Part shown: piece by piece, positions 8,499 through 18,789 of the stretch
Position numbering within the stretch: the stretch's first letter is position 1
How the letters are laid out: every line of letters begins with the position of its first letter
Assembly: GCA_963845975.1 (NCBI GenBank)
Contig: CAWJUD010000001.1
Span: forward strand, 2,046,001-2,110,000
Direction of reading: 5' to 3'
From: JBEKIK01 sp963845975
Lineage (GTDB): Bacteria > Planctomycetota > Planctomycetia > Pirellulales > Thermoguttaceae
DNA length: 64,000 nt
The notes under the pieces: generated by a model
Told to the model about the DNA's origin: nothing
The model's database searches: none
What the model saw: the letters and a program-made list of their open reading frames with translations, nothing else
Translations under genes and position numbers: made by a program

Positions 8499-8551
8499 CG
8501 CTGCAAAATGAAAATTGTATACCGAAAACCTATCACTGAAATCTTTATCAC

Positions 8552-9493
8552 ATGAGCGAACACGTCGAGAATCTCATCGCCAAGCTTCAAAACAACATCG
8601 CCCAGGTCGTACTGGGCAAGGACGAAGTCATTCGGCTGACGGTGGTGGCCTTGCTGGCCGGCGAACACGTGCTTTTGGAAGACGTGCCCGGTGTGGGCAA
8701 AACCTTGACCGGCAAGGCCATGGCGCGGAGCATATCGGGCGAGTTCCGCCGCATCCAATTTACTCCGGATCTGCTCCCCACCGACATTACCGGCAGCAGC
8801 GTGTTCAACAGCCGCACCCAGGAATTCACGTTCAATCGCGGCCCGATCTTCGCCAATATCATGCTGGCCGACGAGATCAATCGGGCAACGCCGCGCACTC
8901 AGAGCGCACTGTTGGAAGCGATGAGCGAGCGGCAAGTATCGGTAGACGGCCAGACTAATCCGCTGCCCAAGCCATTTATGGTCATTGCCACGCAAAACCC
9001 GGTCGAATTCGAAGGCACTTACCCCCTGCCCGAAAGCCAGCTCGACCGTTTCCTGCTGCGCATTCCCGTGGGTTATCCCGCCCGGGAAATAGAACTGCAA
9101 GTGCTAACCAGCCATCGCGAGGGCGAACCGGTCGACAACCTTCAGCCGGTGCTCAACTGCGAGCAGGTCATGTCGCTACAGAACGGCGTGCGCCAAGTAA
9201 AGGTCGAGGATTCCATCAATCAATATGTGTTGGATATCGTTCAGGCCACGCGCCGGTGCGAGGATTTGCACGTGGGGGCCAGCCCGCGCGGAGCCTTGGC
9301 TTTGTACAGGGCTGCGCAGGCATCGGCCATGGTGGCCAGGCGGAGTTACGTCGTGCCAGACGACGTAAAATCGCTGGCCATACCGGTCCTGGCCCATCGG
9401 GTAATAAGCAAAGGCTACTTGCACGGCGGTCAGCGCGAGGCAGTCGAGGCCCTGATCCAGCGGCTCGTGGACGAGGTTCCCGTGCCGGGATAA
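8552..9493 (+). CDS. MoxR family AAA+ ATPase
   Basis: ATPase of 313 aa, the normal length of MoxR chaperone-like proteins, which remodel or activate partner proteins together with DUF58/VWA proteins. Walker A is LEDVPGVGKTLTGKAMA (about residues 44-60). Walker B is FANIMLADEINRATPRTQSA, and the sensor segment FMVIATQNPVEFEGTYPLP is diagnostic for the family. The C-terminal lid contains GASPRGALALYRAAQ. It heads a conserved run with the DUF58 gene at 9689 and the DUF3488 transglutaminase at 10988. The gap to the DUF58 gene (195 bases) holds three 18-base repeats and a hairpin, so the downstream pair may have its own promoter. Confidence 0.95.
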   Translation: MSEHVENLIAKLQNNIAQVVLGKDEVIRLTVVALLAGEHVLLEDVPGVGKTLTGKAMARSISGEFRRIQFTPDLLPTDITGSSVFNSRTQEFTFNRGPIFANIMLADEINRATPRTQSALLEAMSERQVSVDGQTNPLPKPFMVIATQNPVEFEGTYPLPESQLDRFLLRIPVGYPAREIELQVLTSHREGEPVDNLQPVLNCEQVMSLQNGVRQVKVEDSINQYVLDIVQATRRCEDLHVGASPRGALALYRAAQASAMVARRSYVVPDDVKSLAIPVLAHRVISKGYLHGGQREAVEALIQRLVDEVPVPG

Positions 9494-9505
9494 TAATTAG
9501 AGATA

Positions 9506-9559
9506 GGACTAAATTTAGTTATCGACCTAAATTTAGTTATTGGACTAAATTTATATTGT
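9506..9559. repeat. Three 18-bp direct repeats with TAAATTTA core
   Basis: Units GGACTAAATTTAGTTATC (9506-9523), GACCTAAATTTAGTTATT (9524-9541) and GGACTAAATTTATATTGT (9542-9559) are head to tail. Each carries the palindrome TAAATTTA at exactly 18-base spacing, slightly under two helical turns. The position between moxR and the DUF58 gene suits an operator array, but a simple tandem duplication is equally possible. Confidence 0.7.
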
Positions 9560-9599
9560 CTTCTAAACAGTTCTAAATATCGCTATTGATGCTTCAGAA

Positions 9600-9618
9600 C
9601 CGCGACCACCGGTCGCGG
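9600..9618 (+). terminator. GC-rich hairpin between moxR and DUF58 gene
   Basis: CCGCGACC (9600-9607) pairs perfectly with GGTCGCGG (9611-9618) across a three-base loop and is followed by a short CTTTAT. It may end or attenuate the moxR transcript; the weak T-tract keeps confidence low. Confidence 0.4.
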
Positions 9619-9688
9619 CTTTATGATATAGAAACGGAGATCATCTCCCTTTCCCTATTCCCAATCACCCTTCCCCTATTACCTACCC

Positions 9689-10909
9689 ATGTTCCGTCGT
9701 CCGCACACCACTATTTGCCGCGAGGGTTGCTATTACCTATTGATCACGGCGATAGTCTTTGTCGGCGCGATGGTCAAGGAAGTCAACCTGCTGTTGTTGC
9801 TTTCCGGGATGATGATGGGATTGCTGCTTTTTCATTGGCAGGTGCTATATGTTTCGCTTAGCGGCATGAAACTTAGGCGCAAGGCCCCACAGGCCGTGTG
9901 TGCCGGAGATCTGTTGGCCGTCAGTTTGCAATTGAGCAATACCCGGTCACACTTCGGCAGTTGGGCGATCACCGTTGAAGAACAGATTCAGCGCGAGCCG
10001 GGCGCACCGGGGTTGCATCAGACTTACAACTATCAGCATTACAGGCATAACCACGACAAGCCGATCTCGACGAGGGTGCTTTTTCCTTATATTCCCGCCG
10101 GCGAGGAGCGCACCGGCACTTATCGCGGCCGGCTGGTTGAGCGCGGGCGTTATCGGCTGGGGCCGATGCGGATTTCCACGCGATTTCCCTTTGGGCTTTT
10201 TAGCCGCAAGCTCACGATCGGACAGAGCGAGACGATTTATGTATATCCGCGGCTCGGCCGGCTTACTCGGCGCTGGCTCGCGCGGCATCGGCAGGCATTG
10301 GCCGGGGCTGACCGGCGGCAACGCCGGCCCGGGCCTGAAGGCGATTTTTACGGAGTCCGCGAATGGCACAGCGGCGACAGCCTGCGCCTGATGCATTGGC
10401 GCAGTTCGGCGCGGACCGGCAAATTCGTGGTCCGCCAATTCGAACAGCCGCACAACCGCGACGTGGCCGTCTTGTTAGACCTCTGGCTGCCCGAACAACC
10501 GACGGACGTCCAGCATGAAAACGTGGAACTGGCAATCAGCTTTGCCGCCACGGTCCTGGCCGATTTATGCCGACAGGGCGGCGGCAAGGTGAATTTGGGC
10601 GTCTATGACGGGCAGCCGCTGTACCTGGGCGGCCCGGCCTCGGCGGCAATGTTGCAAGATATGATGAAGACCCTTGCCGTGCTCGAGGCGCAAAGCGAGG
10701 ATCGTCTTCCTCAGCTCATCGAACGCGTCTTGGGCGATATCGCCTCGGGCACGGAGATCGTTCTCATCTCGACCAGCCCGGTGGATTTATCCGACGGCAA
10801 GCGATTTGCCGCTGTTTGGTCGAACCAGGCGCATCATGCCGCCGCCCGGAGTGTACGCTGTATCGATGCTTCGAGCAATGAATTGGAAGAGTTTTTTATT
10901 GCGGAATAA
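9689..10909 (+). CDS. DUF58 domain protein (MoxR partner)
   Basis: Membrane protein of 406 aa. Two hydrophobic helices near residues 15-55 (YYLLITAIVFVGAMVKEV and LLLLSGMMMGLLLFHW) anchor it. The C-terminal DUF58 region carries the signature DFYGVREWHSGDSLRLMHW followed by SSARTGKFVVRQFE, and leads into a VWA-like fold (DVAVLLDLW). DUF58 proteins regularly sit beside MoxR ATPases and transglutaminase-domain membrane proteins, and the same order is found here. The biochemical role of the trio is not settled; envelope protein assembly or stress resistance is the usual suggestion. The ATG has no obvious Shine-Dalgarno. The next gene starts 78 bases downstream. Confidence 0.92.
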   Translation: MFRRPHTTICREGCYYLLITAIVFVGAMVKEVNLLLLLSGMMMGLLLFHWQVLYVSLSGMKLRRKAPQAVCAGDLLAVSLQLSNTRSHFGSWAITVEEQIQREPGAPGLHQTYNYQHYRHNHDKPISTRVLFPYIPAGEERTGTYRGRLVERGRYRLGPMRISTRFPFGLFSRKLTIGQSETIYVYPRLGRLTRRWLARHRQALAGADRRQRRPGPEGDFYGVREWHSGDSLRLMHWRSSARTGKFVVRQFEQPHNRDVAVLLDLWLPEQPTDVQHENVELAISFAATVLADLCRQGGGKVNLGVYDGQPLYLGGPASAAMLQDMMKTLAVLEAQSEDRLPQLIERVLGDIASGTEIVLISTSPVDLSDGKRFAAVWSNQAHHAAARSVRCIDASSNELEEFFIAE

Positions 10910-10987
10910 TAAGGGGGAAAAATGAAAAATCCTCCCCGCACAAGCGCCGGGGCTAAACTGACGATATAACTACCCGCTCCCCTGACA

Positions 10988-13314
10988 ATGAACCTTCAAC
11001 GCCTGCTGCAAATCACGATGGCGACCATAGCCGTGCTGGGAACTCTGCTTTTAAGCATGGGCCAGCGCGAGTTGGTTTTACCGTTGGTGATGATACTGGC
11101 GGCGGTTGCTTCAGTGTGGCTCACGGATATTACCGGATGGCTGCGATTGAATCGAACGCTGTCGAATATCGCCATGCTGTTGGCCGCCGCGGTTTCGATG
11201 CGTGAATTGATGATGTATCGCGGGGAAATACAGGCCGTGGGCTTTGCGCGGCTGCTGATTTACCTGCAAATCATCGTGCTGTTTCAAAAGAAAGATGCGC
11301 GAAGCTACTGGCTTTTGATCATGCTCAGTTTGTTGCAGGTGGTCGTGGCGGCGCTGTTCAGCCAGGGCGTCATTTTCGGCTTGCTGCTGATAATATACAT
11401 GCTCATAGCCTCGCTAGGATTGACTCTGTTGCTTTTCCAGCGGCAATGGGAGGAGTTCTTCCAGGGCGAAAAACCCATGCCGGCCGCCGCCTCCGGGCGC
11501 TGGCCCCTGGCCGGCCAGAAGTCCGATTTTCCCTCTGCCAGCGCGGGCGGCATCGGCCTCGGGCTGGGCCGGGTTCTTTACGGGCGACTTGCAGGCATAG
11601 GCATGCGTACCGTGGGGGTGACCGTGCTTTTGTTTATTTTTCTTCCCCGCTTCGGTCAAGTAGGCTGGATCGGCGCCATCCTGGAGACCAAGCAAACCGT
11701 GGGATTCAGCGACAAGGTCGATCTCGGCGAATTCGGGCAGATTATCGAAAATCCCGGCGAAGTCATGCGAATCCGCTTTTATGACCGGGATAACAATACG
11801 CCTTATAGCGTTAATGGCGCCATTTATCTGCGCGGGGCCGTGTTGCTGAATTACAAACAGGGGCAATGGAGCGTGGGCCGGCCGGCCGTCGCCGTGGGGA
11901 ATCCCACCTTGGAACGTAAGGATCCATTGCCCCAGCATCTTGTCCGGCAGGAATGCATTATAGAGGGCCTGGACCGGCCCGAGTTGTTCTACGTTGCTCC
12001 CTATGTGCCCCTCAACTCGGACGTCTACATTATCGTGGATGAATCGCAACTGCGGCTTTTGCGATCGGAGAATTTACGCGCCCAGCGCTTCAAATATGAA
12101 TTGGGCACGACCGCGCTGGTTGAGGGCCGGCAACAAATGTTGATGCCCATCCTGAAGGGTGAGGATTATGACGCGGCCTTGCGCATCCCTCCGCCCGATG
12201 CTCCAAACGGCCTGCCGAATCTGGTCCGCCTGGCGCAATCATGGATCGACGAATCGAAGCTGCCCAGTGAGGATCGTGCCGGTCGAGCGCGGTACTTGGA
12301 AAGGAAATTGGCGTCATCGGGCATGTTCACTTACAGCTTGGAAAACCAAAACCGCGACCCAGCCATGGATCCCATCGAAGATTTCCTGACCAACCATCGC
12401 GCGGGCCATTGCGAATTTTTCGCCACCGCGCTGACCTTGATGCTCCGCAGCCAGCAAATACCCGCGCGGATGGTGGTCGGTTATCGCACCGACGAATGGA
12501 ATGAGATCGGCCAATGTTATCAGGTACGCCAGTTGCACGCGCATACCTGGGTGGAATGCTACCTGCGTCCGAGTCAGATTCCGCGGGAACTGCGGCACGG
12601 TGAAGATGCCTGGAATTGGTCGAAGTACGGGGGCTGGATGCAATTGGATCCCACTCCGGAAAGCGAGGTAAAATCCCAGACCAGTTGGTTTACACCGATC
12701 AGTAAAACATTCCAGTGGTTCGATTATGCCTGGTCGTATTACGTGGTGGAACTGAATTACGAACGGCAGAGGAACGCGATTTTTCAGCCCATAGTGCGGG
12801 CGTGCACGTTTTTATACAAATCGATTTCCGACGCCCAGGCTTGGCGCAACTTATATAAGCGAATAGGCGATGCCCTGCGTCTGAGCGGCTTGCCCGGGGC
12901 GATTGCTTGGGGATTGCTGGTCGCGACAAGTCTGGCCGGCGCGGCCTTGCTGGCTTTTTCGTGTTGGTTCGCCTGGCACTGGGCGATAAATTGTGGCGGT
13001 GGCTTTCCGGCCGCCAGCCCAAACGCCGGCATGGGCCGCGAATCAAAGTGGAATTCTATCGCCGCCTGGAAGCCCTGCTGGCCAAGCGCGGCCTGGTCCG
13101 CTCAGCAAGTCAAACCCAGCGCGAATTCGCCTCTTCGGCCGGATCCGTCCTGGCGGCCGTTTCCGGCGAAACCGGCTTGGAATTTATGCTTGTTTGTGTA
13201 GCCGACGCTTTTTATAGGGTTCGATTCGGCCGACTCCCCCTGGACAACGCCCAATCCGAAGCGGTAGAACAAGCCCTGGCCCAAATCGCCGCTTGCGACG
13301 TTCCAAGAGCCTAA
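10988..13314 (+). CDS. TgpA-like membrane transglutaminase (DUF3488/DUF4129), frameshifted
   Basis: Polytopic N-terminal domain (DUF3488, several helices in residues 1-230), then a periplasmic transglutaminase-like domain with the Cys-His-Asp triad visible in GHCEFFATALTLML, LHAHTWVECYL and GGWMQLDPTPESE. A last helix leads to a cytoplasmic DUF4129 tail. As printed, the first frame stops at 13201 after a nonsense tail, while the DUF4129 sequence (VEFYRRLEALLAKRGL ... ADAFYRVRFG) lies in another frame ending at 13314. Adding one T to the T5 run at 12955-12959 joins them into about 775 aa of normal architecture. The gene closes the MoxR-DUF58 locus. TgpA proteins are suggested to crosslink or hydrolyse envelope peptides; the substrate is unknown. 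Confidence 0.88.
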
Positions 13315-13438
13315 CCCATCGTATTTTAGTGTGTTTTTTTTATTGCAAATTGCAAAATGTAAATTGAACAAGGAGCGTGGGAATGAGTATTTTGCCGTTC
13401 TCAATCAATTTGAAATCGGCTTCACGGAGAACCCCGCC

Positions 13439-14473
13439 ATGAAAATCGGACTTGTCGGATACCAGGGCTCGGGCAAGAGCACGTTGTTTCACTGGCTGAC
13501 GGGAGTGGCGCCCGATCCGGCCCTGTCGCACACCGGGCAAAGCGGGATGGCTACGGTTCCAGACCCGCGCTTGCAACAACTCGCCGATATATATCATTCC
13601 AAGAAAATCACCGTAGCGGCCATCGAAATCGTGGATACGCCCGGCCTGAGCCGCAAGCACGAAGGCAACGCGGCCCGCATGGCCATGATCCGCGAGGCCG
13701 ATTGCCTGGTTTTCGTGGCGGCGGGCTTCGGCAACACCGATCCCCTGGCCGATCTGCGCTCGTTCGACGAAGACCTGCTCTTGGCCGACATGGAAATCCT
13801 TGCCGGGCGGATCCATCGCGTGGAAGAATCGCTGAAAAAACCCATCCCCCGCCAGGAACATCAGGTCTTGGAACACGAGCTGAGCGTGCTGAAAATCCTG
13901 CTGGCGGCCTTGGAGTCGGGCAAAGCGCTCGCCGAGATTCACATGACCGACGAACAGCGCATAGTCACCCGCGCCTTCCGGCTGTTTTGCGAAAAGACCC
14001 GGGTGGTGATTGTAAATACGGCCGACGACGAACAGCATCCGCAGCGGTTTACGCAGTGGTCCACCCAGTCCGTGCCGGTGCTGGCCGTTCCCGCCGGTCT
14101 GGAATTGGAACTCTCGAAGATGACGCCCGAGGATCGCGCCGAGTTCGAAAAGGAGATGGGCCTGGTGGGCACCGATCGCGACCATTTTATCCGCACTTTG
14201 CTGAAATATTCCGGACAGATTACTTTCATCACCGCCGGCGACAAAGAAGTCCGCTCCTGGCTTTTGCGCAAAGGCGGCACCGCCCTGGAGGCCGCCGACG
14301 GCATCCACACCGACCTTGCCCGAGGCTTTATACGCGCCGAAGTAATGTCGGTCGGCGATTTATTGCGCCTGGGCAGCGAACGCGAGATCAAGGCGCAACA
14401 TCTAATGCGCCAGGAGCACAAGGATTATGTGGTCAAGGAGGACGATATTATTTTTATACGGTTTAGCGTTTAA
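13439..14473 (+). CDS. YchF-like GTPase with TGS domain
   Basis: Soluble GTP/ATP-binding protein of 344 aa. The P-loop is GLVGYQGSGKSTL (about residues 4-16), followed by switch II DTPGLSRKHEG and a coiled-coil insertion (about 120-185). The C-terminal TGS-like domain contains DLARGFIRAEVMSVGDLL and KDYVVKEDDIIFIRF, which is the Obg/YchF (DUF933) ending. The nucleotide-specificity site is NTADDE in place of the usual NxxE/NKxD. YchF proteins bind ribosomes and hydrolyse ATP; this copy is divergent and lacks some canonical residues, so a paralogue is likely. The ATG at 13439 is chosen for GGAGA upstream; the frame extends back to 13331 without homology. Confidence 0.85.
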   Translation: MKIGLVGYQGSGKSTLFHWLTGVAPDPALSHTGQSGMATVPDPRLQQLADIYHSKKITVAAIEIVDTPGLSRKHEGNAARMAMIREADCLVFVAAGFGNTDPLADLRSFDEDLLLADMEILAGRIHRVEESLKKPIPRQEHQVLEHELSVLKILLAALESGKALAEIHMTDEQRIVTRAFRLFCEKTRVVIVNTADDEQHPQRFTQWSTQSVPVLAVPAGLELELSKMTPEDRAEFEKEMGLVGTDRDHFIRTLLKYSGQITFITAGDKEVRSWLLRKGGTALEAADGIHTDLARGFIRAEVMSVGDLLRLGSEREIKAQHLMRQEHKDYVVKEDDIIFIRFSV

Positions 14474-14488
14474 AGGGCATCCCTGCCA

Positions 14489-15082
14489 ATGCAAATATCG
14501 GCTATCCTCGCCCATCCTGACGCAAAAAGTTTCAATCACGCAATAGCGCAAACCGCCGCAGAGCGGCTTAAGCAAAATGGGCATGTGGTGGTTTTGCACG
14601 ATCTGTACGCGGAACGTTTCGATCCGCTCCTGCCGACTTGCGAGATTCCGGAAGGAGCAAGCGTGCCGAAAGACATCGAGCGACATTGTCGGGAAATTTC
14701 ATCGGCCGACGGGATCGTAATCGTGCATCCGAACTGGTGGGGGCAGCCGCCGGCGATTTTAAAGGGCTGGGTGGACCGCGTTATCCGCCCGGGCGTGGCC
14801 TACAAATTCCTCGACGGCGACAGCGGCGATGGCGTACCACTCGGCTTGCTCAAGGCAAAGGCCGCCGTGGTATTTAATACCTCCAACACCCCGGCCGAGC
14901 GCGAGATGGCCGCGTTCGGCGATCCCCTGGAAACCCTGTGGAAAAATTGCGTTTTCGGCCTGTGCGGAGTGAGAAATTTCCATCGCGAAACGTTCGGCGT
15001 GGTAGTGACCAGCAGCGAAGGACAACGCAATCAATGGCTCGATAAAGTGCGGAAAATCGTTGTATATTACTTTCCAAAATAA
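14489..15082 (+). CDS. NAD(P)H dehydrogenase (quinone), flavodoxin fold
   Basis: FMN/FAD-dependent oxidoreductase of 197 aa in the KefF/MdaB/NQO1-like Flavodoxin_2 family, which reduces quinones or related acceptors by two electrons and guards against redox cycling. N-terminal ILAHPDAKSFNHAIA is the flavin phosphate loop; HPNWWGQPPAILKGWVDRV with RPGVAYKF downstream is diagnostic. Length is normal. It starts 15 bases after the YchF-like gene, in the same direction, so co-transcription is likely. No potassium antiporter gene (kefC) is adjacent, so it is probably a stand-alone reductase. Confidence 0.9.
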   Translation: MQISAILAHPDAKSFNHAIAQTAAERLKQNGHVVVLHDLYAERFDPLLPTCEIPEGASVPKDIERHCREISSADGIVIVHPNWWGQPPAILKGWVDRVIRPGVAYKFLDGDSGDGVPLGLLKAKAAVVFNTSNTPAEREMAAFGDPLETLWKNCVFGLCGVRNFHRETFGVVVTSSEGQRNQWLDKVRKIVVYYFPK

Positions 15083-15219
15083 AGATTTATTTATTCTACG
15101 TCAGGTTCAAGTAATCAAAAAGGCTACATAAAGTTCAAATCGCCAATAGAGTTGGAACGATTGATGAATAGGCCTAGTATGAATGGGTGGGAAGTACCGC
15201 CAATTCTTTGTGAGACCTA

Positions 15220-15250
15220 TTGACAAGCCTCTTTCAATTTAATTTATAAT
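15220..15250 (+). promoter_or_regulatory. Strong sigma70-like promoter of the kinase islet
   Basis: TTGACA at 15220-15225 and TATAAT at 15245-15250 both match the consensus exactly, with a rather long 19-base spacer. Transcription would begin near 15257, giving a leader of about 70 bases before the kinase ATG at 15328. The rest of 15083-15327 is AT-rich and shows nothing else. The site would drive all four genes to 19266. Confidence 0.65.
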
Positions 15251-15327
15251 ACTTTTAGATGGATAATGATCCCTATATAGTACAATGGCGATGTTCAAAT
15301 TAGTTCTCCATTATAGTTTATATATTC

Positions 15328-17381
15328 ATGGCTGAAAGTCCCACATCTCCTGTCAAAGATGAAGAGCTTTTCGTCCTCCATAGCGGAGGAAATACACCTC
15401 CTCTGGCAGATTCTAAAGATCCTCGCTTAGGTTTAGTAAACGGAAAACTTCTTGAGATATATCAGTGTGGTTACAGTGGTGTTCATAGTACCCCACTTGG
15501 CATATTACTGGCTGATCATGCTTCTAAAGATGCAAAGAATCGTTGGCTAAATGGTAACTACCATTACAATGAACTTACAAAACAATATTGGACGAACTTT
15601 TGTAATACAGTACGAGGTTTCACTACAAATGATCATGAAAAGTCTGGTAATATTGCTTGTGAGAAATGCGACCGAGAACAAGCTTTATTGGCAGAGAATT
15701 CCAACAAGGCCATTGCGTATTTGTGTTGCCATGGAATGATTGATTTTGCAGTGCCAGTAAAAGTGGGACATAGGACTATGGCTGTGTTGTTTACTGGACA
15801 ACTTCGACCAAGCGAAAAGTATGAGTGGCCAACAGATCTTGTTAGCATATCACGCGTTGAAGGAGAACCTCCCCGTGCTGATAAGGGGATATCAGTTTTG
15901 TCAAATGAGAGAATCGCAAGGGTTGTTAGCAAATATGGCATACCTCAGGAGGATATAGATCGATGTTTTAAAGAAGATAATCAAGCAAGAAGCACCACGG
16001 AAGTGACTCCGGAAAAGGTTAGTTCAATACTCAAAGAAATCGATAATGCTGCTTCTCTGCTATCGAACCTAGCAACTAACACCTACAATTTACAGAAACT
16101 TCGACTTTCCAGTTTGATTCGTTTTGATTTTGCACACGCCCTAGCTGTAGTTAACGACAAACTTACCAATATTGATGATGGTTTGCAAAAGATGAATGAG
16201 GCCCTGGTAAAGTTCTCCAATTTAGTTGATCTGGAATACGCAGCAGTGTGTCGTCTTAAAACTGAGAAAGAATCAGTATTTACAATAGAAGTAATTTCTC
16301 AGGTTGGTTTGGATAAAATCTGTCATGATCGAAAATCTTTCAAGATTTCCGATTTATCAAAAAATTTGCTTTTTTCTGACCAGCAAAGTCAACGGGCTTT
16401 TGAGATTTCGTCGCGTACTATGGCCCTATTTACCGACAAACCTTTCTTCCGAGACATTTTTGCTAAACATAATAGAGCCGCGGAAGGAAACCCAACATTA
16501 TTGTGTGCCGCCTGTGCGCCAAGTCAAGATTTCTTTATGATAATGGGTAAGCCAAAACTAGTACGTGAAATCGCAGAGACCGACAAACAAGCAATCGGGG
16601 AAATAGCCACCACGGCATGTTTAGTTTGTGAAACTCTTTTGTTACTGAATGATATTCGAAATTCACAGAAAGCAATGGACAGATTAATCGAAGATGTTGC
16701 CCACGATATTCGGGCACCGATTCATACAATAATTACTAAGGTACAGCGTTTCAAGCGAGGGGCTATACAACCTGGAGAATGGATGGTACAATTAAAAAAA
16801 CTTGGCTTTCGGTAATGAGAATAGACCTTTTGGCCAAACGGGTATGGACGTCACAGTTGCTTCAGAGAGGAAAACTTGTTTATAAGAGGGGCGTGAATTC
16901 TGTAATTCGTGATGAGGTGGCAAAAGCTGTTGAAGCACTGTCAGATCTTAGTGATCGAGAAGAAGTTGATGTAATTCCAGAATGGGACGAACTGCAAAAT
17001 ATTCCAACATTAGAGGTGGATCCTGATATCTTCTTCGTGGTACTTCTAAACCTTATCCATAACGCAATCAAATACTCGGGACTGCCCAGCTTAAACCGTA
17101 ATCCTCAGGTTATAATAAAAGGATCCTACGAGGCAAATGTTGCTATGATATCTGTCGGCAATCGGGGTATTCCAATTAGGGACGAAGAGAAGTCCCACAT
17201 TTTTGAGCGATACTACAGAACTCCCGCAGCTTATCGACATAAACCGGAAGGCTCTGGAATTGGATTGAGTATTGTGAAAGATTTTGTGGATCATTATGGG
17301 GGAGAAATAAAAGTAAATTCGGAACCGATCCCAGGGTCAAGTGACTATCTAACTATTTTCACCCTTCGCTTAAAGATGTAA
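15328..17381 (+). CDS. PocR-GAF-like sensor histidine kinase, frameshifted at A7
   Basis: About 684 aa once joined. Residues about 35-165 form a PocR sensory domain with a cysteine cluster (C92, C111, C114, C133, C134) and the conserved FTGQLRPSEK end. About 255-440 resembles a GAF domain. HisKA follows with H459 in EDVAHDIRAPIHTII. The first frame stops at 16815, while the HATPase_c domain (LLNLIHNAIKYSGLP, GIPIRDEEKSHIFERYY, GSGIGLSIVKDFVDHYGG) lies in the -1 frame, ending at 17381. The junction is an A7 run (16794-16800, read TTA AAA AAA CTT), so either an A is missing or ribosomes slip by -1. No transmembrane segment is seen: a cytosolic sensor. The receiver gene starts 15 bases downstream. 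Codon use is AT-richer than in the neighbours. Confidence 0.85.
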
Positions 17382-17395
17382 GGTAGACTATTACT

Positions 17396-17794
17396 ATGTT
17401 TAACATACTAATAATTGAAGATGAAAAGGACCTTCTAGAAGATATGCCACCATTGCTAAGAACATATGGCTTTGAAGCGAGCTCCACTAATGATTTCGAT
17501 CGGGCATTAACACTCCTCAAAGAACAAGCATTTGATTGCGTAATACTGGATTTGAAGATGCCTTCTGGACATGATATGTCTGACGAAGAAACAGAAAATG
17601 GTCGGTGGACAGGTATATTAGTGATTAAACGTATACGAGAAAGATACCCTTTAATTCCGATATTAGTTGTGACCTCGCTTGAAGATCCATTTCTCCATTC
17701 ATTAATTAATAGTGCGGGTGCGAACGATTTCATTAAGAAACCATGTTATTTTGATAACATCGTACTGAAAATCAAGAGTTTGATAAAAAGATGA
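17396..17794 (+). CDS. Stand-alone response regulator receiver domain
   Basis: Single receiver (CheY-like) domain of 132 aa without any output domain. The acidic pair is in LIIEDEKD, the phospho-acceptor is D52 in CVILDLKMP, the conserved Thr is in VVTS and the conserved Lys in FIKKP. An insertion of about 12 residues (SGHDMSDEETENGRWTG) after the acceptor loop is unusual for such a small domain. Almost certainly the phosphorylation partner of the kinase 15 bases upstream. Without an output domain it must act through protein contact, possibly with the products of the next two genes, or relay the phosphate elsewhere. Confidence 0.92.
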   Translation: MFNILIIEDEKDLLEDMPPLLRTYGFEASSTNDFDRALTLLKEQAFDCVILDLKMPSGHDMSDEETENGRWTGILVIKRIRERYPLIPILVVTSLEDPFLHSLINSAGANDFIKKPCYFDNIVLKIKSLIKR

Positions 17795-17824
17795 CGACCA
17801 TATGGGATAAGGAGGGCTTGATAA

Positions 17825-18778
17825 ATGACGGAACAGCGGTTCGAAAGATTAAATATGACTTTCGATCAAGCGGTAGAAAAAACACGTGATCTTCTTCCCT
17901 GTGGTAATTGGCTACGTAACGCAGATCGTAGGAGGCTTGTTGGTAGCACTCTTGGCCAAATGGCAGAAAGGTTATTATGCACCAGAGCCAACATATCGGA
18001 ACAGTTCTGTGCGCAAGTTATGTGCTTCATATACCTGCTTGCAGATATCCGCTCCCAAAAGTTTGATAAGCTTACCATGAAGACTCGACTCGTGGACATA
18101 AAAGATTTCTGCTACGGTCTTAATGCGGATGAAGAAGCTGTGATGTTCTTGAAGGAAATCTACCGAAATAATTCGACACCATTGAACATTCTTGCCGCTG
18201 ATTGTGTAGCTTCTTTTAAAGGAGGCTTGACATCAGCAGAGGATATGCTTTTTCAGTTTCTGAAAGACGCGGACGAGAGGACGCGGTTGCGTGCAGCATC
18301 GGTAATTACGGGAGCAGTTCGCTTACAGGAGAAAATGGCCGAAGATGCTGGAATTCGTTTCGGTTGGCCCCCGGAAGATCGGCTAATTGTTCTACGATCA
18401 ATAGACGGATTCCGACGAAAATTGTTCCACTTTGATATGCCACCTGATGTCCGTGCGCGCTTGGTTGAGAGTGGCACTGTCAGGCTATTTGATAGTCCAG
18501 ATGTGCTACTTGATCGCCCACAATACATTTCTTTAGACGACTTGCTAGCTGATCATGTTAGGGATGGTGACTTCTTCAAACAAAGAAAAGATATCCTCTT
18601 AAAAGACCATGAAGGTGAGTATGTCGCTATCCGCAATGCAAAGATTTTAGGATTTGCTAAAAACATTTCGGGTCTTCAGGCTAAAATTAAGCAAACTGTC
18701 GGACAAGGTGACCGCGTATTCATTGCTATAATTATATCAGAGTCATTTGAAGATCAATTACCCATTGAAATCTTTTAA
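17825..18778 (+). CDS. Hypothetical protein with DUF5678-like C terminus
   Basis: Protein of 317 aa starting after a GGAGG-containing leader. Residues 1 to about 220 are mainly helical and cytosolic, with a middle (LNILAADCVASFKGGLTSAEDM...DERTRLRAASVI) that loosely resembles a HEAT-type repeat. The last 69 residues, from D249, contain GEYVAIRNAKILGFAKNISGL, which fits the small DUF5678 domain (a beta-rich unit that often accompanies retropepsin-like proteases). It lies between the receiver (31 bases upstream) and the protease (12 bases downstream). Its role is unknown; adaptor or protease substrate in the same signalling unit is a reasonable guess. Confidence 0.7.
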   Translation: MTEQRFERLNMTFDQAVEKTRDLLPCGNWLRNADRRRLVGSTLGQMAERLLCTRANISEQFCAQVMCFIYLLADIRSQKFDKLTMKTRLVDIKDFCYGLNADEEAVMFLKEIYRNNSTPLNILAADCVASFKGGLTSAEDMLFQFLKDADERTRLRAASVITGAVRLQEKMAEDAGIRFGWPPEDRLIVLRSIDGFRRKLFHFDMPPDVRARLVESGTVRLFDSPDVLLDRPQYISLDDLLADHVRDGDFFKQRKDILLKDHEGEYVAIRNAKILGFAKNISGLQAKIKQTVGQGDRVFIAIIISESFEDQLPIEIF

Positions 18779-18789
18779 GGTTAAGTCTT

